A DNA stretch of 64,000 bases, from contig NZ_JODY01000011.1 of the NCBI RefSeq assembly GCF_000718015.1, positions 1 to 64,000 of the forward strand, written 5' to 3'. Under the pieces are notes generated by a model. The model saw only the letters and a program-made list of their open reading frames with translations, made no database searches and was not told the DNA's origin. The position numbers and the translations under genes are program-made. How positions within the stretch are numbered: position 1 is the first letter of the stretch; each line of letters opens with the position of its first letter. The stretch is from Streptomyces catenulae. GTDB taxonomy: Bacteria > Actinomycetota > Actinomycetes > Streptomycetales > Streptomycetaceae. Shown piece after piece: positions 1-9,729 of the stretch.

Positions 1-216
1 CCCCCCGCCCCACCCCCTCCCTCCGCCCGCCCTCTTCCCCTTCCGCCTCGTGCTCGCCCCGGCCCGGCCTCGCGTGGCCGAGACGAGGTGTCGACGTCGA
101 TGTCTTATCCGTCGGCCGTCCGCCGGGAATGCGGCGGCAGGCGTTGTCGTTGTGCGGTGAGTATCCGACCGGGTGGCCCAGGAGGGGCATCCGGTGCCCA
201 CCGGAAGGAGGCAGCC

Positions 217-624
217 GTGCAAGAGCGCAGCCCCGAGACCTATGTCATCGATTACCGCACTGCGGAGCAGCTGCTGGACATCCGCGACCCCCGTGGCGCG
301 ATCCGGCTGCTCGATCCGGTCATCGAGGCGTACCCGGAGAACACCGCGGCGCGGCTGCTGCGCGCACGCTCCTTCTTTCTCGCCGCTCAGCTCCGCCCGG
401 CCGAGCTGGAGTTCAAGGTCGTTCTGGAGCGTGAGCCGGACAACGCGTTCGCGCACTTCGCCCTGGCGCGTACCTTCGAGCGGTCCGGTCGCCCGGAAGA
501 GGCGCAGCGTCACTTCCGGCTCGCTGCGGCTCTCGAACCGAGGCCCGACTTCCTCCAGGCGGCCAGCTTCGGCACCGGTACCGACGGCACGGGCCCCGAT
601 CTGCCGCCTGCTCCCGCTGTCTGA
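217..624 (+). CDS. Small tetratricopeptide repeat protein
   Basis: A 135-residue cytoplasmic protein made almost entirely of TPR-type helical hairpins. Alternating helices run from about residue 15 to 115, with TPR spacing of Ala/Leu/Arg in stretches such as AARLLRARSFF and AFAHFALARTFERSG. The last 20 residues are Gly/Pro-rich and disordered. I chose the GTG at 217 because GGAAGGAGG sits 5-6 bases upstream; an in-frame ATG at 88 has no such site. TPRs bind proteins, and no enzymatic domain is present. Similar short TPR proteins are widespread in Streptomyces. The partner is unknown. Confidence 0.8.
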   Translation: MQERSPETYVIDYRTAEQLLDIRDPRGAIRLLDPVIEAYPENTAARLLRARSFFLAAQLRPAELEFKVVLEREPDNAFAHFALARTFERSGRPEEAQRHFRLAAALEPRPDFLQAASFGTGTDGTGPDLPPAPAV

Positions 625-725
625 TCCTGCGTTCCTCGCGCCGTGGGGTGGGCCCGGTCTTCGGGCCTTCCTCCTTCCTCGGGGCATGGCTGGACCGGGT
701 CTTGAGCGCGGTAAGCGCGGTGGTG

Positions 726-1046
726 CTACGGGTGCGCTCGGCCCTGTGGCCCTGATGAGCGGGGCCGGGTGAGCGCCTTGTTCCGGCCGTGGTCGGGCTC
801 GTAGGGAGGTATCTCCTTGCCCGGCTGGTAGTGCGGGCCCTGGTGGATGTGCCGGATGACCATGGCCAGGTCCATCAGGGTCACCACGGCCAGGGTGGCG
901 CAGGCGGCCGCCCAACCGGGTCTGCCGACCATGACGAAAGCCACGGTTCCGGCGACCGTCCAGACCAGCCCCCAGATGATCAGCCCGAAGCGGATCTTCA
1001 GCGGGCTGCGTGCGTGGAGGGGCTCATTTCCCGTGCGCATTGCCAT
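726..1046 (-). CDS. DUF6343-type small membrane protein
   Basis: A 106-residue protein with two hydrophobic segments (about residues 19-40 and 45-65), so probably a two-pass membrane protein with a short loop. The conserved N-terminal RTGNEPLHARSPLKIR block and the C-terminal GPHYQPG..IPPYEP block match the DUF6343 family, known mainly from Streptomyces and of unknown function. The start is the ATG at 1046, followed closely by another ATG, with GGCGGGAG just upstream. An upstream in-frame start at 1115 lacks a binding site. It stands alone between its neighbours. Confidence 0.7.
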   Translation of the reverse strand: MAMRTGNEPLHARSPLKIRFGLIIWGLVWTVAGTVAFVMVGRPGWAAACATLAVVTLMDLAMVIRHIHQGPHYQPGKEIPPYEPDHGRNKALTRPRSSGPQGRAHP

Positions 1047-1212
1047 CCATCTCCCGCCTCCATGGTCCTCCTCAATCGTGGGGTCGTCACTCACCAGTGC
1101 GTAGCGCCATGTCACCCAGCGCAGGTGAAACGAGCGCGCGTGCGGGAGGGCGGTTGGCGTGGGTGCGAGCCGAAGCTGTCTCCGTAAGCAGGTCCGTCCT
1201 CTCCGTGTCCGC

Positions 1213-2766
1213 TCAGACGGTGTTCTCCGAGCCGGGCTCTGTGCCCTCGCGGGGCGCGGGTGTGGCGTAGGTGCGGGGGTCGCCTGCCGGGTGTCTGTTG
1301 ATCCAGGCCAGTCCGCCGATGTCGAGGCGGGAGCGGGCTCGGGTCACCGCCACGTAGGCGAGGCGGGCCTCGTCGGGGTCGACGGGGCCGGGGAGCGGTA
1401 TCCCGCGGTCGTCGTGCTCGTCCAGATCGTCGGGCTCCGTGAAGTCGTCGCCGATTCTTACGCTGTCCCATTCACGCCCCTTGGCGCGGTGTGCGGTGGA
1501 GACGATGACTTCGGCGTGCTCCTCGGGTGAGAGCTGGTCCAGGGTGGCCAGGACCGCTTCGCTTCCGTGGGTGTCGACGAGCTCCACCAGTGGCAGCAGA
1601 TCCCGTCCCGCCGGGTCGTACTCCGCGTATTCGCGCAGCTCGCCCCACGAGGCGAAGAGCATCAGCTCCGGGTGCCCGGTCGACCGGCCCGACTCCAGTT
1701 CGTGTGCGGCCTGTGCCAAGGCGTTGAGCGCCCCGCTACCGCCGGCGAGCGCCACTCTGCGGCCCGTCGCCAGTTGCCGTATCACCTCTCTCATCGCTCC
1801 CGCGTTGGATCGGCAGAGGATCGCCCGGGGCGCGCGGACCACGGTGAGCTCCGTGGTGCGCCACGGTGCTCCGGTCAGGCGGAGTGGCGCGTTCGCCAGG
1901 GTCAGCCAGCGGTTCGCTTCGTGGGCGAGTGCCGGGCCGAAACGGAAGGAGTGGGAGAGGCGGAGATGTCGACCGGGGGAGCCGGTCATGATGTCCCGGG
2001 CCCCGCGCCAGCCGTAGACGGCCTGCGCGGAGTCGCCGACCAGGACCACTTGGGCGTGGTTCCGCTGCGCGTCGAGGAGGTGCTCCACGACCGGGTTGGT
2101 GTCCTGCGCCTCGTCCAGGAGGAGGTAGTCGGCGGCGATGATGGGGTCCTGCAGGGCCCACATCTTGAGGTAATGATCGTGGAGGAACCGCACCGTGCCC
2201 CGGTCCGGATTCTGCAGGTCGGCCCATGCCTTACGCGCGTAGGGGAGAACGGCGTCGGCGAGTCGGCTGTGGAGCGGCTCGGCCTCGGCGCCGCGCAGGG
2301 GCGGGACATGGTGGTGCGTGAGGTGACGGTCCGCGGACTGGCAGAAGCGGTTGACGGTGCGCAGTGCCGTGCAGGACAGGCCCCGGTGCGTGATCGTGCG
2401 GGGGCCTAGGCGTAAGGACATTCCGGTGTCGATCCCGAGGGCTGCACCGGTCCGCCACCCCGAGCGGCGGGGCGCGTCCATCCTGGCCCGGAAATTTCTG
2501 CCGACTTCGGCGTAGGCGAGGGCGTGCGCAGTGGTGCAGGCGGTCTCCCCGGGAAAGGTATGGGCGGCGTCCCTGGCGATGGATCTGTTGAAGGCGAGGT
2601 AGCGGCCGCGGCGGCCCTGGGCCTGAGCCTCGTGCGCCAGCATGGCGAGGGTTGTGGTCTTCCCCGTCCCGGCGCCTGCCTGAATCACGAGGTGTGAGCC
2701 GGACCGGAAGGCCTCCGCAGCCGTGCTCTGCTCGGTGGTGGGGGCGGTGGTGCGGTGGGCATGCAT
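1213..2766 (-). CDS. UvrD/Rep-type superfamily 1 helicase
   Basis: A 517-residue SF1A-like DNA helicase or ATPase. Walker A is GAGTGKT (residues 31-37) and Walker B is LLLDEAQD (near 212). Motif III-like GDSAQAVYGWRGA follows near 245, and the C-terminal VAVTRAR motif VI is at 472-478. It is shorter than housekeeping UvrD/PcrA (about 700 residues), with compact 1B/2B subdomains and no nuclease domain. The second ATG at 2766 has GAGGAG six bases upstream, whereas the ATG at 2772 abuts it. It diverges from the SNF2 operon across 401 bp. A role in repair, recombination or defence is inference. Confidence 0.85.
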   Translation of the reverse strand: MHAHRTTAPTTEQSTAAEAFRSGSHLVIQAGAGTGKTTTLAMLAHEAQAQGRRGRYLAFNRSIARDAAHTFPGETACTTAHALAYAEVGRNFRARMDAPRRSGWRTGAALGIDTGMSLRLGPRTITHRGLSCTALRTVNRFCQSADRHLTHHHVPPLRGAEAEPLHSRLADAVLPYARKAWADLQNPDRGTVRFLHDHYLKMWALQDPIIAADYLLLDEAQDTNPVVEHLLDAQRNHAQVVLVGDSAQAVYGWRGARDIMTGSPGRHLRLSHSFRFGPALAHEANRWLTLANAPLRLTGAPWRTTELTVVRAPRAILCRSNAGAMREVIRQLATGRRVALAGGSGALNALAQAAHELESGRSTGHPELMLFASWGELREYAEYDPAGRDLLPLVELVDTHGSEAVLATLDQLSPEEHAEVIVSTAHRAKGREWDSVRIGDDFTEPDDLDEHDDRGIPLPGPVDPDEARLAYVAVTRARSRLDIGGLAWINRHPAGDPRTYATPAPREGTEPGSENTV

Positions 2767-3167
2767 GGGCATCTCCTCAACGAGGCGAGTCGGTCACAGA
2801 AAGTGACGACGTGACTCACTGTAACCTCTTCGTCGTTGCTGTGCGAGACCTTTCGTGGGCTGTGGAAAACCTTCGCGGGGGAGCGGGCGGCGCGACGGGT
2901 GGGTGCTTGGGGGCGCAGGGAGGTGCACCGGCGAAAGCACAGCTCAGAGGTGATTGTCAGTGGTGTCTGGTTCCATCGGCGGTGGATCGGTCGCAGCGAT
3001 CCGCGGAGGGAGAACGCCCGCGCCGGAGTGGCGGGGAGCGGAATCGAAGCGGGGGAGGAGGGGCCGTGCGGACGACCGTAGACTCGCGAGCTGGAGCCGG
3101 GTGGCGGACGGAAGGTGCCGAACCGGCGAGGTGCGTGACAGCGAGTGATCGGCAAGTAGAGGTAGGC
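2767..3167. other. Divergent intergenic region, UvrD-like helicase / SNF2 operon
   Basis: A 401-bp gene-free region. The segment 2790-2880 has lower GC than its surroundings and should hold the leftward promoter. Within 28 bp it carries GTCAC (2793-2797), GTGAC (2803-2807), GTGAC (2811-2815) and the AGTGA/TCACT pair (2802-2806 / 2816-2820), which may be an operator. The rest up to 3167 is G-rich leader for the SNF2 gene, with no clear signal. Confidence 0.45.
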
Positions 3168-6080
3168 ATGGCGACGGACGGGGAGCGGGCGGGGCACGCC
3201 GGTTCGGCTGTCGGCGTCGCGCCGAGTACGCCGTCCGCTGCCGAGGAGGCGAAGCACGCGGGGCTGGTGGCGTGCGCCGCGACCTTCCTGCCCGCTTCAC
3301 CGCCGCGGGCCGGAACCGTCGCCTTCTGGCGGCCGGACGGTGCCCCGCTTCCTTGTGAGGAGGCCGACGGCATCACACAGCTGACCGTCGCCCGGCGCCA
3401 CGGCAACGGCGCACGGAGCCGCGCCGTCCCCGCCGTACTCCTGCCGATCGCCGACGCGCTTCCGTTGCTGCTCGATGCCCGGCACGACCCCCGGGCCCAT
3501 CCGGCAGCCGTCTGCTGGGGTGCCGCCGCCCACCACGCGCTGCACCTCGCGGCACGCGGACGACTGCTGCCCGGCCTCACCGAACACGACATCGACGCCT
3601 GGCGCGCCGGGCCGCTCGACCCGGACGACGCCGCCCACCTCGCCGCCATCGCCGCCGCCATGCCCGGCGAGGCATACGCGACCCCCCTGCCGGGCACACG
3701 CCCCCTCCAGCTCCCCGACCCGGGCGCACTCGTCCGGCTCTTCGTCGACGCCGTCACCGACACGCTGCCGCGCACACCGGGCGCCGCACTCCTCGCCGGG
3801 CCCGCCTTCGCCGCCCAGGAGCCGCAGACGATCCCCGGAGCGCGGGAGTGGGCGGCCGAGACCGCGGCCGGTGCGGACGCCGGGGTACGCCTCTCCCTCC
3901 GGCTGGACCTCGCCCCCCACCGGCTCTTCGACCGCCCCGACACACCGTCGCCCACGGACGGACAGGGCGCGGCGGACTCGGCGTCCGAGCGGAACGCCGC
4001 CGCGGCCATCCTCCAGGTCCACAGCCTCACCGACCCCACCCTCGTGACCGACGCGGCAGACCTGTGGGACGGCGACGGCGCCGACCGCTTCGGCCCCCGC
4101 TCCCGCGTCGACACCCTTCTGGCCCTCCGCCGCGCCGCACGGATCTGGCCCCCACTCGGCCGACTCCTCGACCGGCCGGTCCCGGACGTCCTCCCGCTCG
4201 ACGAAGACGAACTCACCGATCTGCTCGGCGCGGTGGCGACCCGGCTGAAAGCCGCCGGTGTGACCGTCCACTGGCCCAGAGAGTTGGCCCGCGGCCTCAC
4301 CGCCACCGCCGTGCTGCGCCCCGCGCCCGGTACCGCCGCCGACGGATTCGGCTTCTTCGACACCGACGAACTCCTGCAGTTCCGCTGGCAGCTGGCCATG
4401 GACGGGGTGCCGCTCACCGAGGCGGAGATGGACGAACTCGCCGAGGCGCACCGCCCCATGGTGAGGCTGCGGGACCGATGGGTTCCGGTCGACCCTGCCC
4501 TCGTCCGTAAGGCCCGTAAGCGGGAGCTCGGCCTCCTGAGCCCGGCCGACGCCCTTGCCGCCACCCTCGACGGCACCACGGACATCGACGGCGAAGAGGT
4601 GGAGGTCGTCCCCCTGGGAGCGCTCGCCGCCCTCCGTGACCGCCTCACCGACCCCACCCACCTCCTGCCGCAACCACCCGCGCTCCGCGCCACCCTCCGC
4701 GACTACCAACTCCGCGGAATGACCTGGCTCGACACCATGGCCTCCCTCGGCCTCGGCGGCTGCCTCGCCGACGACATGGGCCTGGGGAAGACCGTCACCG
4801 TCATCGCCCTCCACCTCCACCGACGCCCCACCGACCCGGTGCTCGTCGTCTGCCCCGCCTCTCTCCTGGGCAACTGGCAACGCGAGATCGAACGCTTCGC
4901 GCCCGGCACCCCCGTACGCCGCTTCCACGGAGCGGGGCGCAGCCTCGACGGCGCGGACAGCGGATTCGTCCTCACCACCTACGGAACGATGCGCAGCAGC
5001 GCCTCCCAACTCGCCGACCACCCCTGGGCCTGGGTCGTCGCCGACGAGGCCCAACACGTCAAGAACCCCGGTTCCGGCACCGCCAGAGCGCTGCGCGGCA
5101 TCAAGGCACCCGCCCGCATCGCCCTCACCGGCACGCCTGTCGAGAACAACCTCTCCGAACTCTGGGCCCTCCTCGACTGGACCACCCCCGGGCTCCTCGG
5201 ACCCCTGAAGACGTTCCGCGCACTGCACGCCCGCGACGTCGAGGGCGGTGAAGTCCCCGGTGCCGCGGAGCGCCTCGCGCGGATCGTGCGGCCGTTCATC
5301 CTGCGCCGCAGAAAGTCCGACCCCGGCATCGCCCCGGAACTCCCGCCCAAGACCGAGACGGACCACCCGGTGGCGCTCGGCCGCGAACAGGCCGCCCTCT
5401 ACCGGGCGGTCGTCCGGGAAACCCTCGCCGCCATCGAGGGCGCCGAGGGCATCGCCCGCCGCGGCCTGATCATGAAGCTGCTCACCGCCCTCAAGCAGAT
5501 CTGCAACCACCCCGCCCAGTACCTCAAGGAGGCCGCACCGGGGCTCGTCGCCCGCTCCGGCAAGCTCGAACTCCTCGATGAACTGCTCGCCACCATCCTC
5601 GCCGAGGGCGGCGCCACGCTGATCTTCACCCAGTACGTCGAAATGGCCCGGCTGCTCGAACACCATCTGCGCACCCGCGGCATCCCGAACCAACTGCTGC
5701 ACGGAGGCACCCCCGTCGCCCGGCGCGAGGAGATGGTCGACCGCTTCCAGTCCGGCGACGTCCCGGTCTTCCTGCTCTCCCTCAAGGCCGCGGGCACCGG
5801 ACTCAACCTCACCCGCGCCGGCCATGTGATCCACTACGACCGCTGGTGGAACCCGGCCGTGGAGGAGCAGGCCACCGACCGCGCCTACCGCATCGGCCAG
5901 ACCCAACCGGTCCAGGTGCACCGCCTCATCACCGAAGGCACCGTCGAGGACAACATCGCGGACCTCCTCACCGCCAAGAGAGCACTCGCCGACGCGGTGC
6001 TGTCCACCGGCGAGACCGCATTCACCGAACTGTCCGACGCCGACCTCGCCGACCTCGTCTCACTCCGGAGGCCCGCATGA
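3168..6080 (+). CDS. SNF2-family DEAD/DEAH-type helicase
   Basis: A 970-residue SWI2/SNF2 ATPase that would translocate on double-stranded DNA. The N-terminal half (to about residue 450) is the bacterial SNF2-associated region, with conserved LAMDGVPLTEAEMDELAE and RDRWVPVD. The ATPase core has LADDMGLGKT (Walker A, 535-542), ADEAQH (DEAQ 626-629), LTGTPVENN and the motif VI region RAYRIGQTQ (RIGQ 908-911). I start at the ATG at 3168, preceded by AGAGGTAGG; the frame stays open upstream to 2652 but without family similarity. The stop overlaps the next start (ATGA at 6077-6080), so this is the first gene of a coupled three-gene operon. Confidence 0.92.
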   Translation: MATDGERAGHAGSAVGVAPSTPSAAEEAKHAGLVACAATFLPASPPRAGTVAFWRPDGAPLPCEEADGITQLTVARRHGNGARSRAVPAVLLPIADALPLLLDARHDPRAHPAAVCWGAAAHHALHLAARGRLLPGLTEHDIDAWRAGPLDPDDAAHLAAIAAAMPGEAYATPLPGTRPLQLPDPGALVRLFVDAVTDTLPRTPGAALLAGPAFAAQEPQTIPGAREWAAETAAGADAGVRLSLRLDLAPHRLFDRPDTPSPTDGQGAADSASERNAAAAILQVHSLTDPTLVTDAADLWDGDGADRFGPRSRVDTLLALRRAARIWPPLGRLLDRPVPDVLPLDEDELTDLLGAVATRLKAAGVTVHWPRELARGLTATAVLRPAPGTAADGFGFFDTDELLQFRWQLAMDGVPLTEAEMDELAEAHRPMVRLRDRWVPVDPALVRKARKRELGLLSPADALAATLDGTTDIDGEEVEVVPLGALAALRDRLTDPTHLLPQPPALRATLRDYQLRGMTWLDTMASLGLGGCLADDMGLGKTVTVIALHLHRRPTDPVLVVCPASLLGNWQREIERFAPGTPVRRFHGAGRSLDGADSGFVLTTYGTMRSSASQLADHPWAWVVADEAQHVKNPGSGTARALRGIKAPARIALTGTPVENNLSELWALLDWTTPGLLGPLKTFRALHARDVEGGEVPGAAERLARIVRPFILRRRKSDPGIAPELPPKTETDHPVALGREQAALYRAVVRETLAAIEGAEGIARRGLIMKLLTALKQICNHPAQYLKEAAPGLVARSGKLELLDELLATILAEGGATLIFTQYVEMARLLEHHLRTRGIPNQLLHGGTPVARREEMVDRFQSGDVPVFLLSLKAAGTGLNLTRAGHVIHYDRWWNPAVEEQATDRAYRIGQTQPVQVHRLITEGTVEDNIADLLTAKRALADAVLSTGETAFTELSDADLADLVSLRRPA

Positions 6081-7723
6081 GCCCCCGCCCCGCCTCCGGA
6101 CACCCCGACCCGTTCGCCGCCGGGCCCCGCCGTCGCCCGGCCGGTCGGCAAGGAACCCCCGGCACCGCGCCGTTCCGCGGCCGACACGCCGACGCCGGAC
6201 GCAGAGCCGCCGCGGACCGCCTCGCCCGCGCCGACCGCTCCCGTACCTTCCCGCCGCTGCCACCGCACACCACGGGCGACACCTTCGCCACCACCTGGTG
6301 GGGCCGCGCCTGGCTCGACGCCCTCGAAACCACCGCTCTGGACCCCGCACGGCTGGCCCGCGGCCGCACCTACGCCCGCGACGGCCACGTCGACACCATC
6401 AACATCACCCCCGGGCGGATCCTCGCCACCATCCGCGGCAGCCGACCGCGCCCCTACAGCGCCGAGATCCGCCTCCGCACCCTCCCGGACGAGGAGTGGG
6501 ACGCGCTCCTGGAGACCGTCGCCGCCCAACCGGCCCAACTGGCCGCACTCCTGGCCAAGAAGCTCCCCGAGGCCCTCACGGACGGCACCGTTCCGCTGCT
6601 GCCGGGGCCCGGTGACCTCACCTCCCGCTGCTCCTGCCCCGACCACGGACGCCCCTGCAAACACGCCGCCGCCCTCTGCTGTCATGTGGCCCGCCTCCTG
6701 GACGCGGACCCCTTCGTCCTGCTGCTCATGCGCGGCCGGGGCGAACGCGAACTCCTCGACGACCTCACCCGCCGCAGCGCCGTCCACACCGCCCGCGAGA
6801 CCCACCCGGAACCCGGGCCGCACGAAGCCCGACAGGGCGACACGCCCCGGGAGGCCGCTGAGCCTCACGGAGTACGCCGACCGCGACCGGCGGGAGCCCG
6901 GCCGGAGCCCCACGGCCCGGTCCCTCCCGCCGACCTCGCGCCACGCCGGAGGACTCCCGAGAGCCCCGTCCCGGCCAAGCCGGAGGACGAGGCCGCACCC
7001 GTACCCCAGCTCGGTACGCCACGCGACCCCTCTCCCCGCCCCGCACACATCCGGCGCGGGGTTGCCGCCCGCGACGCCCTCGCCGACCGCCCCCGTCCGC
7101 CACTCCCGCCACCCCGGCCGCTTCCCGACGCGCCGGGCTCCACCCCGGCGCTCCCCGACGGCACCGGTCTGCCCTTCGACCCCGCCGCCGTCGAGTTCCT
7201 CGCCACCGACACCGCTGCCCGGGCCCACGCCCGCCTGGCCGTCCTCGGGCGGGACGCTGTCCGACGCCGTCCCGAGCCCGACCCGGCCGCCGCGCTCACC
7301 CCCTGGCAGGACGCCCTCCGCCTCGCCGCCACCACACACCCCACCGCAGGGCTCACCTCCGCCACCCGCGCCCTCTTCCGCGACCTCGCCGCCGCCACCG
7401 GCCGCAGCACCGAGGACGTCGCCCGCTCCGTCGCCGCCTGGCGCCAAGGCGGACGCGAAGGTCTCGCCCTCCTCGAAGACCCCTGGGACCCACCCGCCGG
7501 AGACTACGACCGGGCCCGCAGCGCCCTGCTCGCCGCAGGCCACCCACCCCTGCGCCCCGAGCACAACCACCTCACCGACCCCGACCGCCGCCACCAGCTC
7601 CGCTTCGGCCACGACGGCCGCTGGTACCCCTACGAATCCGATCCCGGGGCCGAGATCTGGTGGCCCACCGGCCCCGCCGACCCCGACCCCCTGACCGCCC
7701 TCCGCAACCTCCTCACACGATGA
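6077..7723 (+). CDS. SWIM zinc-finger protein paired with SNF2 helicase
   Basis: A 548-residue protein. The SWIM zinc finger is CSC..(x6)..CKH: C185, C187, C194, H196. Upstream, the segment TTWWGRAWLDALE (about residue 73) and GRTYARDGHV are typical of SWIM proteins encoded next to bacterial SNF2 helicases. Residues 240-370 are Pro/Arg-rich and likely disordered, followed by a helical C-terminal domain. SWIM fingers bind DNA or protein; the likely job is to serve the helicase it is coupled to (4-bp ATGA overlap). The next gene also starts in an ATGA overlap. Confidence 0.85.
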   Translation: MSPRPASGHPDPFAAGPRRRPAGRQGTPGTAPFRGRHADAGRRAAADRLARADRSRTFPPLPPHTTGDTFATTWWGRAWLDALETTALDPARLARGRTYARDGHVDTINITPGRILATIRGSRPRPYSAEIRLRTLPDEEWDALLETVAAQPAQLAALLAKKLPEALTDGTVPLLPGPGDLTSRCSCPDHGRPCKHAAALCCHVARLLDADPFVLLLMRGRGERELLDDLTRRSAVHTARETHPEPGPHEARQGDTPREAAEPHGVRRPRPAGARPEPHGPVPPADLAPRRRTPESPVPAKPEDEAAPVPQLGTPRDPSPRPAHIRRGVAARDALADRPRPPLPPPRPLPDAPGSTPALPDGTGLPFDPAAVEFLATDTAARAHARLAVLGRDAVRRRPEPDPAAALTPWQDALRLAATTHPTAGLTSATRALFRDLAAATGRSTEDVARSVAAWRQGGREGLALLEDPWDPPAGDYDRARSALLAAGHPPLRPEHNHLTDPDRRHQLRFGHDGRWYPYESDPGAEIWWPTGPADPDPLTALRNLLTR

Positions 7724-9654
7724 CTAACCTCGACACGGTGGAAGGACTCGACACACTCACCCGCTCCCTCGCACAGCGCACCCCCGAGCAGCTCGCCGCG
7801 CTCCTCACCCGGCACGCGGCCCCGCTCTCCCTGCGCCCCGCCGCCACCGGCCTGCGAGACCTCGCCACCACACTGTGGTCGTACGAAACCCTCCACCACC
7901 TGGTGCTCCACCTCGACCACCCGAGACTCCAGGTCCTCGCCGCCACCGCCCGCCTCAGCCAGGACCGCGCCGACCAGGACGCACCGGCCCCCGCCGCCCC
8001 CTCCTCCGGCGCCGACTACCAGTCCCTCATGGCCCACCGGCTCTCCTTCGCCCGGCTGGCCACCGCACCCGTCCCGCCTGACGCCACCCGCACCGCACTC
8101 GGAGCCACCACCGGACCCGCCCGGGCCACGGCCGAAGCCGCCCTGCGCTCCCTCTGCGACGACGGAATCGCCGCCCGCACCGAGGACGGCCACATCGTCG
8201 TCCCGCCCCGGACCGCGCAACTCCTGGCCGCCGCACCCCTCGGACCGTTCACCGCGGCCCCGCCACGCCCCACCCCGCACCCCGCCCGACCCGGCACCGG
8301 CCCCCTCGCCCCCACCGCCCTCCGCGACGAATCGGCCGCCGCGGCAGCCACCCTCGCCACCACCGCCGAACGGTTGCTCGCCGCCCTCGCCACCCAGCCC
8401 GCCGCGCTCCGTAAATCCGGCGGCCTCACCGTCCGCGAAACCAAACGCCTCGCCAGGACCGCCGGAGCCACCGAGGCGCACACCCGCCTCCTCCTCGACC
8501 TCGCCCTCGCCGCCGACCTCATCGCCCTCACCCGCACCCCCTCCGGCATCACCGCCCTCCCCACCGCCGCCTACGACGACTGGCTTGCCCGCACCCCCGG
8601 CGAACGCCTCGCCCCCCTGCTCACCGCCTGGTCAGCGCTGTGGGGCCTGCCCACCCACACCCCGTACGGCGAAACCCCGACCGCCCTCGTCCGCGGCCAC
8701 GACCGCCACGCCCCCGCCCTCCGCCACGCCCTGCTGGCCGCGCTCGCCACCGTCCCCCTCGGCAGCGGCGCCCCGCTCCCACCACTGCCCGACGCGCCAT
8801 CACCGGTCGGCGGGACCACCGCGGACACCCCGCTACGGGAACTCCTCGACGCCGCCCGATGGCACCGCCCCCTCGCCTTCGACGCCCAGCCCCAGATCGA
8901 GGACCGCGCCGCCCACACCCTCCACGAAGCCGCCTACCTGGGGCTCGTCGCCCACGGCACGCTCACCCCGCTCGGCGAAGCCCTCCTCGCCGACCCCCGG
9001 CACCTCGACGCGGCACTCCACGACCTGCTGCCCACACCTCTCGACCACGCCCACTTCCAGGCCGACCTGACCGCCGTCGTCCCCGGCCGCCCCACCCCCA
9101 CCCTCACCGACCTGCTCGCCGCCACCGCCGACCGCGAATCCGAGGGACACGCCGTCACCTGGCGCTTCACCGCCGCATCCGTACGCCGCGCCCTCGACGG
9201 CGGACACCGCCCCGCCGACCTCCTCGCCGCCCTCACCGCGACATCCGCCGACGGCCGGCTGCCGCAACCCCTCACCTACCTCGTCGAGGACACCGCACGC
9301 GCCCACGGCCGGATACGGGTGGTCCCCGCGGCCTGCTGCCTCCGCTCCGACGACGAGACCCTCATCGCCGAACTCGCCGCCCACCGCGCGCTGCGCGGCC
9401 TGGGACTCCGCGCCCTCGCCCCCACCGTCCTCGTCAGCAGCTGCCCGCCCGCCGACACCCTCGAAGCCCTCCGCGCAGCCGGGTACGCCCCGGCCCTCGA
9501 ATCCGACACCGGAGTCACCGAGGTGGAACGCCTCCCCACCCACCGCACCCACGCCCCCGTACCCGTCCGCGATCCCGACGCCACGCTGGCCCTCGCCCGC
9601 CGTCTCCTCGGCACGCCCGACCCGGCGGGGGCCGGTGGTTGTCCACAGCCCTGA
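7720..9654 (+). CDS. Helicase-associated protein (XPB/Ssl2 N-terminal-like)
   Basis: A 644-residue protein without Walker motifs. The C-terminal 150 residues match the helicase-associated XPB/Ssl2 N-terminal-like domain (Helicase_C_3): LPQPLTYLVEDTARAHGRI, then ACCLRSDD and a repeated LAPTVLVS..(P)ADTLEALRAAGYAP. The N-terminal part is winged-helix-like, with LRSLCDDGIAARTEDGHIVV near residue 150. It begins in an ATGA overlap with the SWIM gene. Homologues sit next to DNA helicases in many actinobacteria and may regulate or load them; the mechanism is unknown. Confidence 0.8.
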   Translation: MTNLDTVEGLDTLTRSLAQRTPEQLAALLTRHAAPLSLRPAATGLRDLATTLWSYETLHHLVLHLDHPRLQVLAATARLSQDRADQDAPAPAAPSSGADYQSLMAHRLSFARLATAPVPPDATRTALGATTGPARATAEAALRSLCDDGIAARTEDGHIVVPPRTAQLLAAAPLGPFTAAPPRPTPHPARPGTGPLAPTALRDESAAAAATLATTAERLLAALATQPAALRKSGGLTVRETKRLARTAGATEAHTRLLLDLALAADLIALTRTPSGITALPTAAYDDWLARTPGERLAPLLTAWSALWGLPTHTPYGETPTALVRGHDRHAPALRHALLAALATVPLGSGAPLPPLPDAPSPVGGTTADTPLRELLDAARWHRPLAFDAQPQIEDRAAHTLHEAAYLGLVAHGTLTPLGEALLADPRHLDAALHDLLPTPLDHAHFQADLTAVVPGRPTPTLTDLLAATADRESEGHAVTWRFTAASVRRALDGGHRPADLLAALTATSADGRLPQPLTYLVEDTARAHGRIRVVPAACCLRSDDETLIAELAAHRALRGLGLRALAPTVLVSSCPPADTLEALRAAGYAPALESDTGVTEVERLPTHRTHAPVPVRDPDATLALARRLLGTPDPAGAGGCPQP

Positions 9655-9729
9655 CGAGCCACTGCTCGCGTCAAGTAGCGTTTCACCGTACGGAGTCGAG
9701 CACGGCACAACGGGGAGGGTGAGGCCGGA

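Noticed and set aside
1..216. Pyrimidine-rich first 60 bases as a possible gene end or structured element
   Set aside because: Too short and at the window edge; no frame or hairpin could be supported.
2652..3167. N-terminal extension of the SNF2 helicase frame
   Set aside because: Open but lacks family similarity; the ATG at 3168 has a ribosome site and the divergent promoter must lie here.
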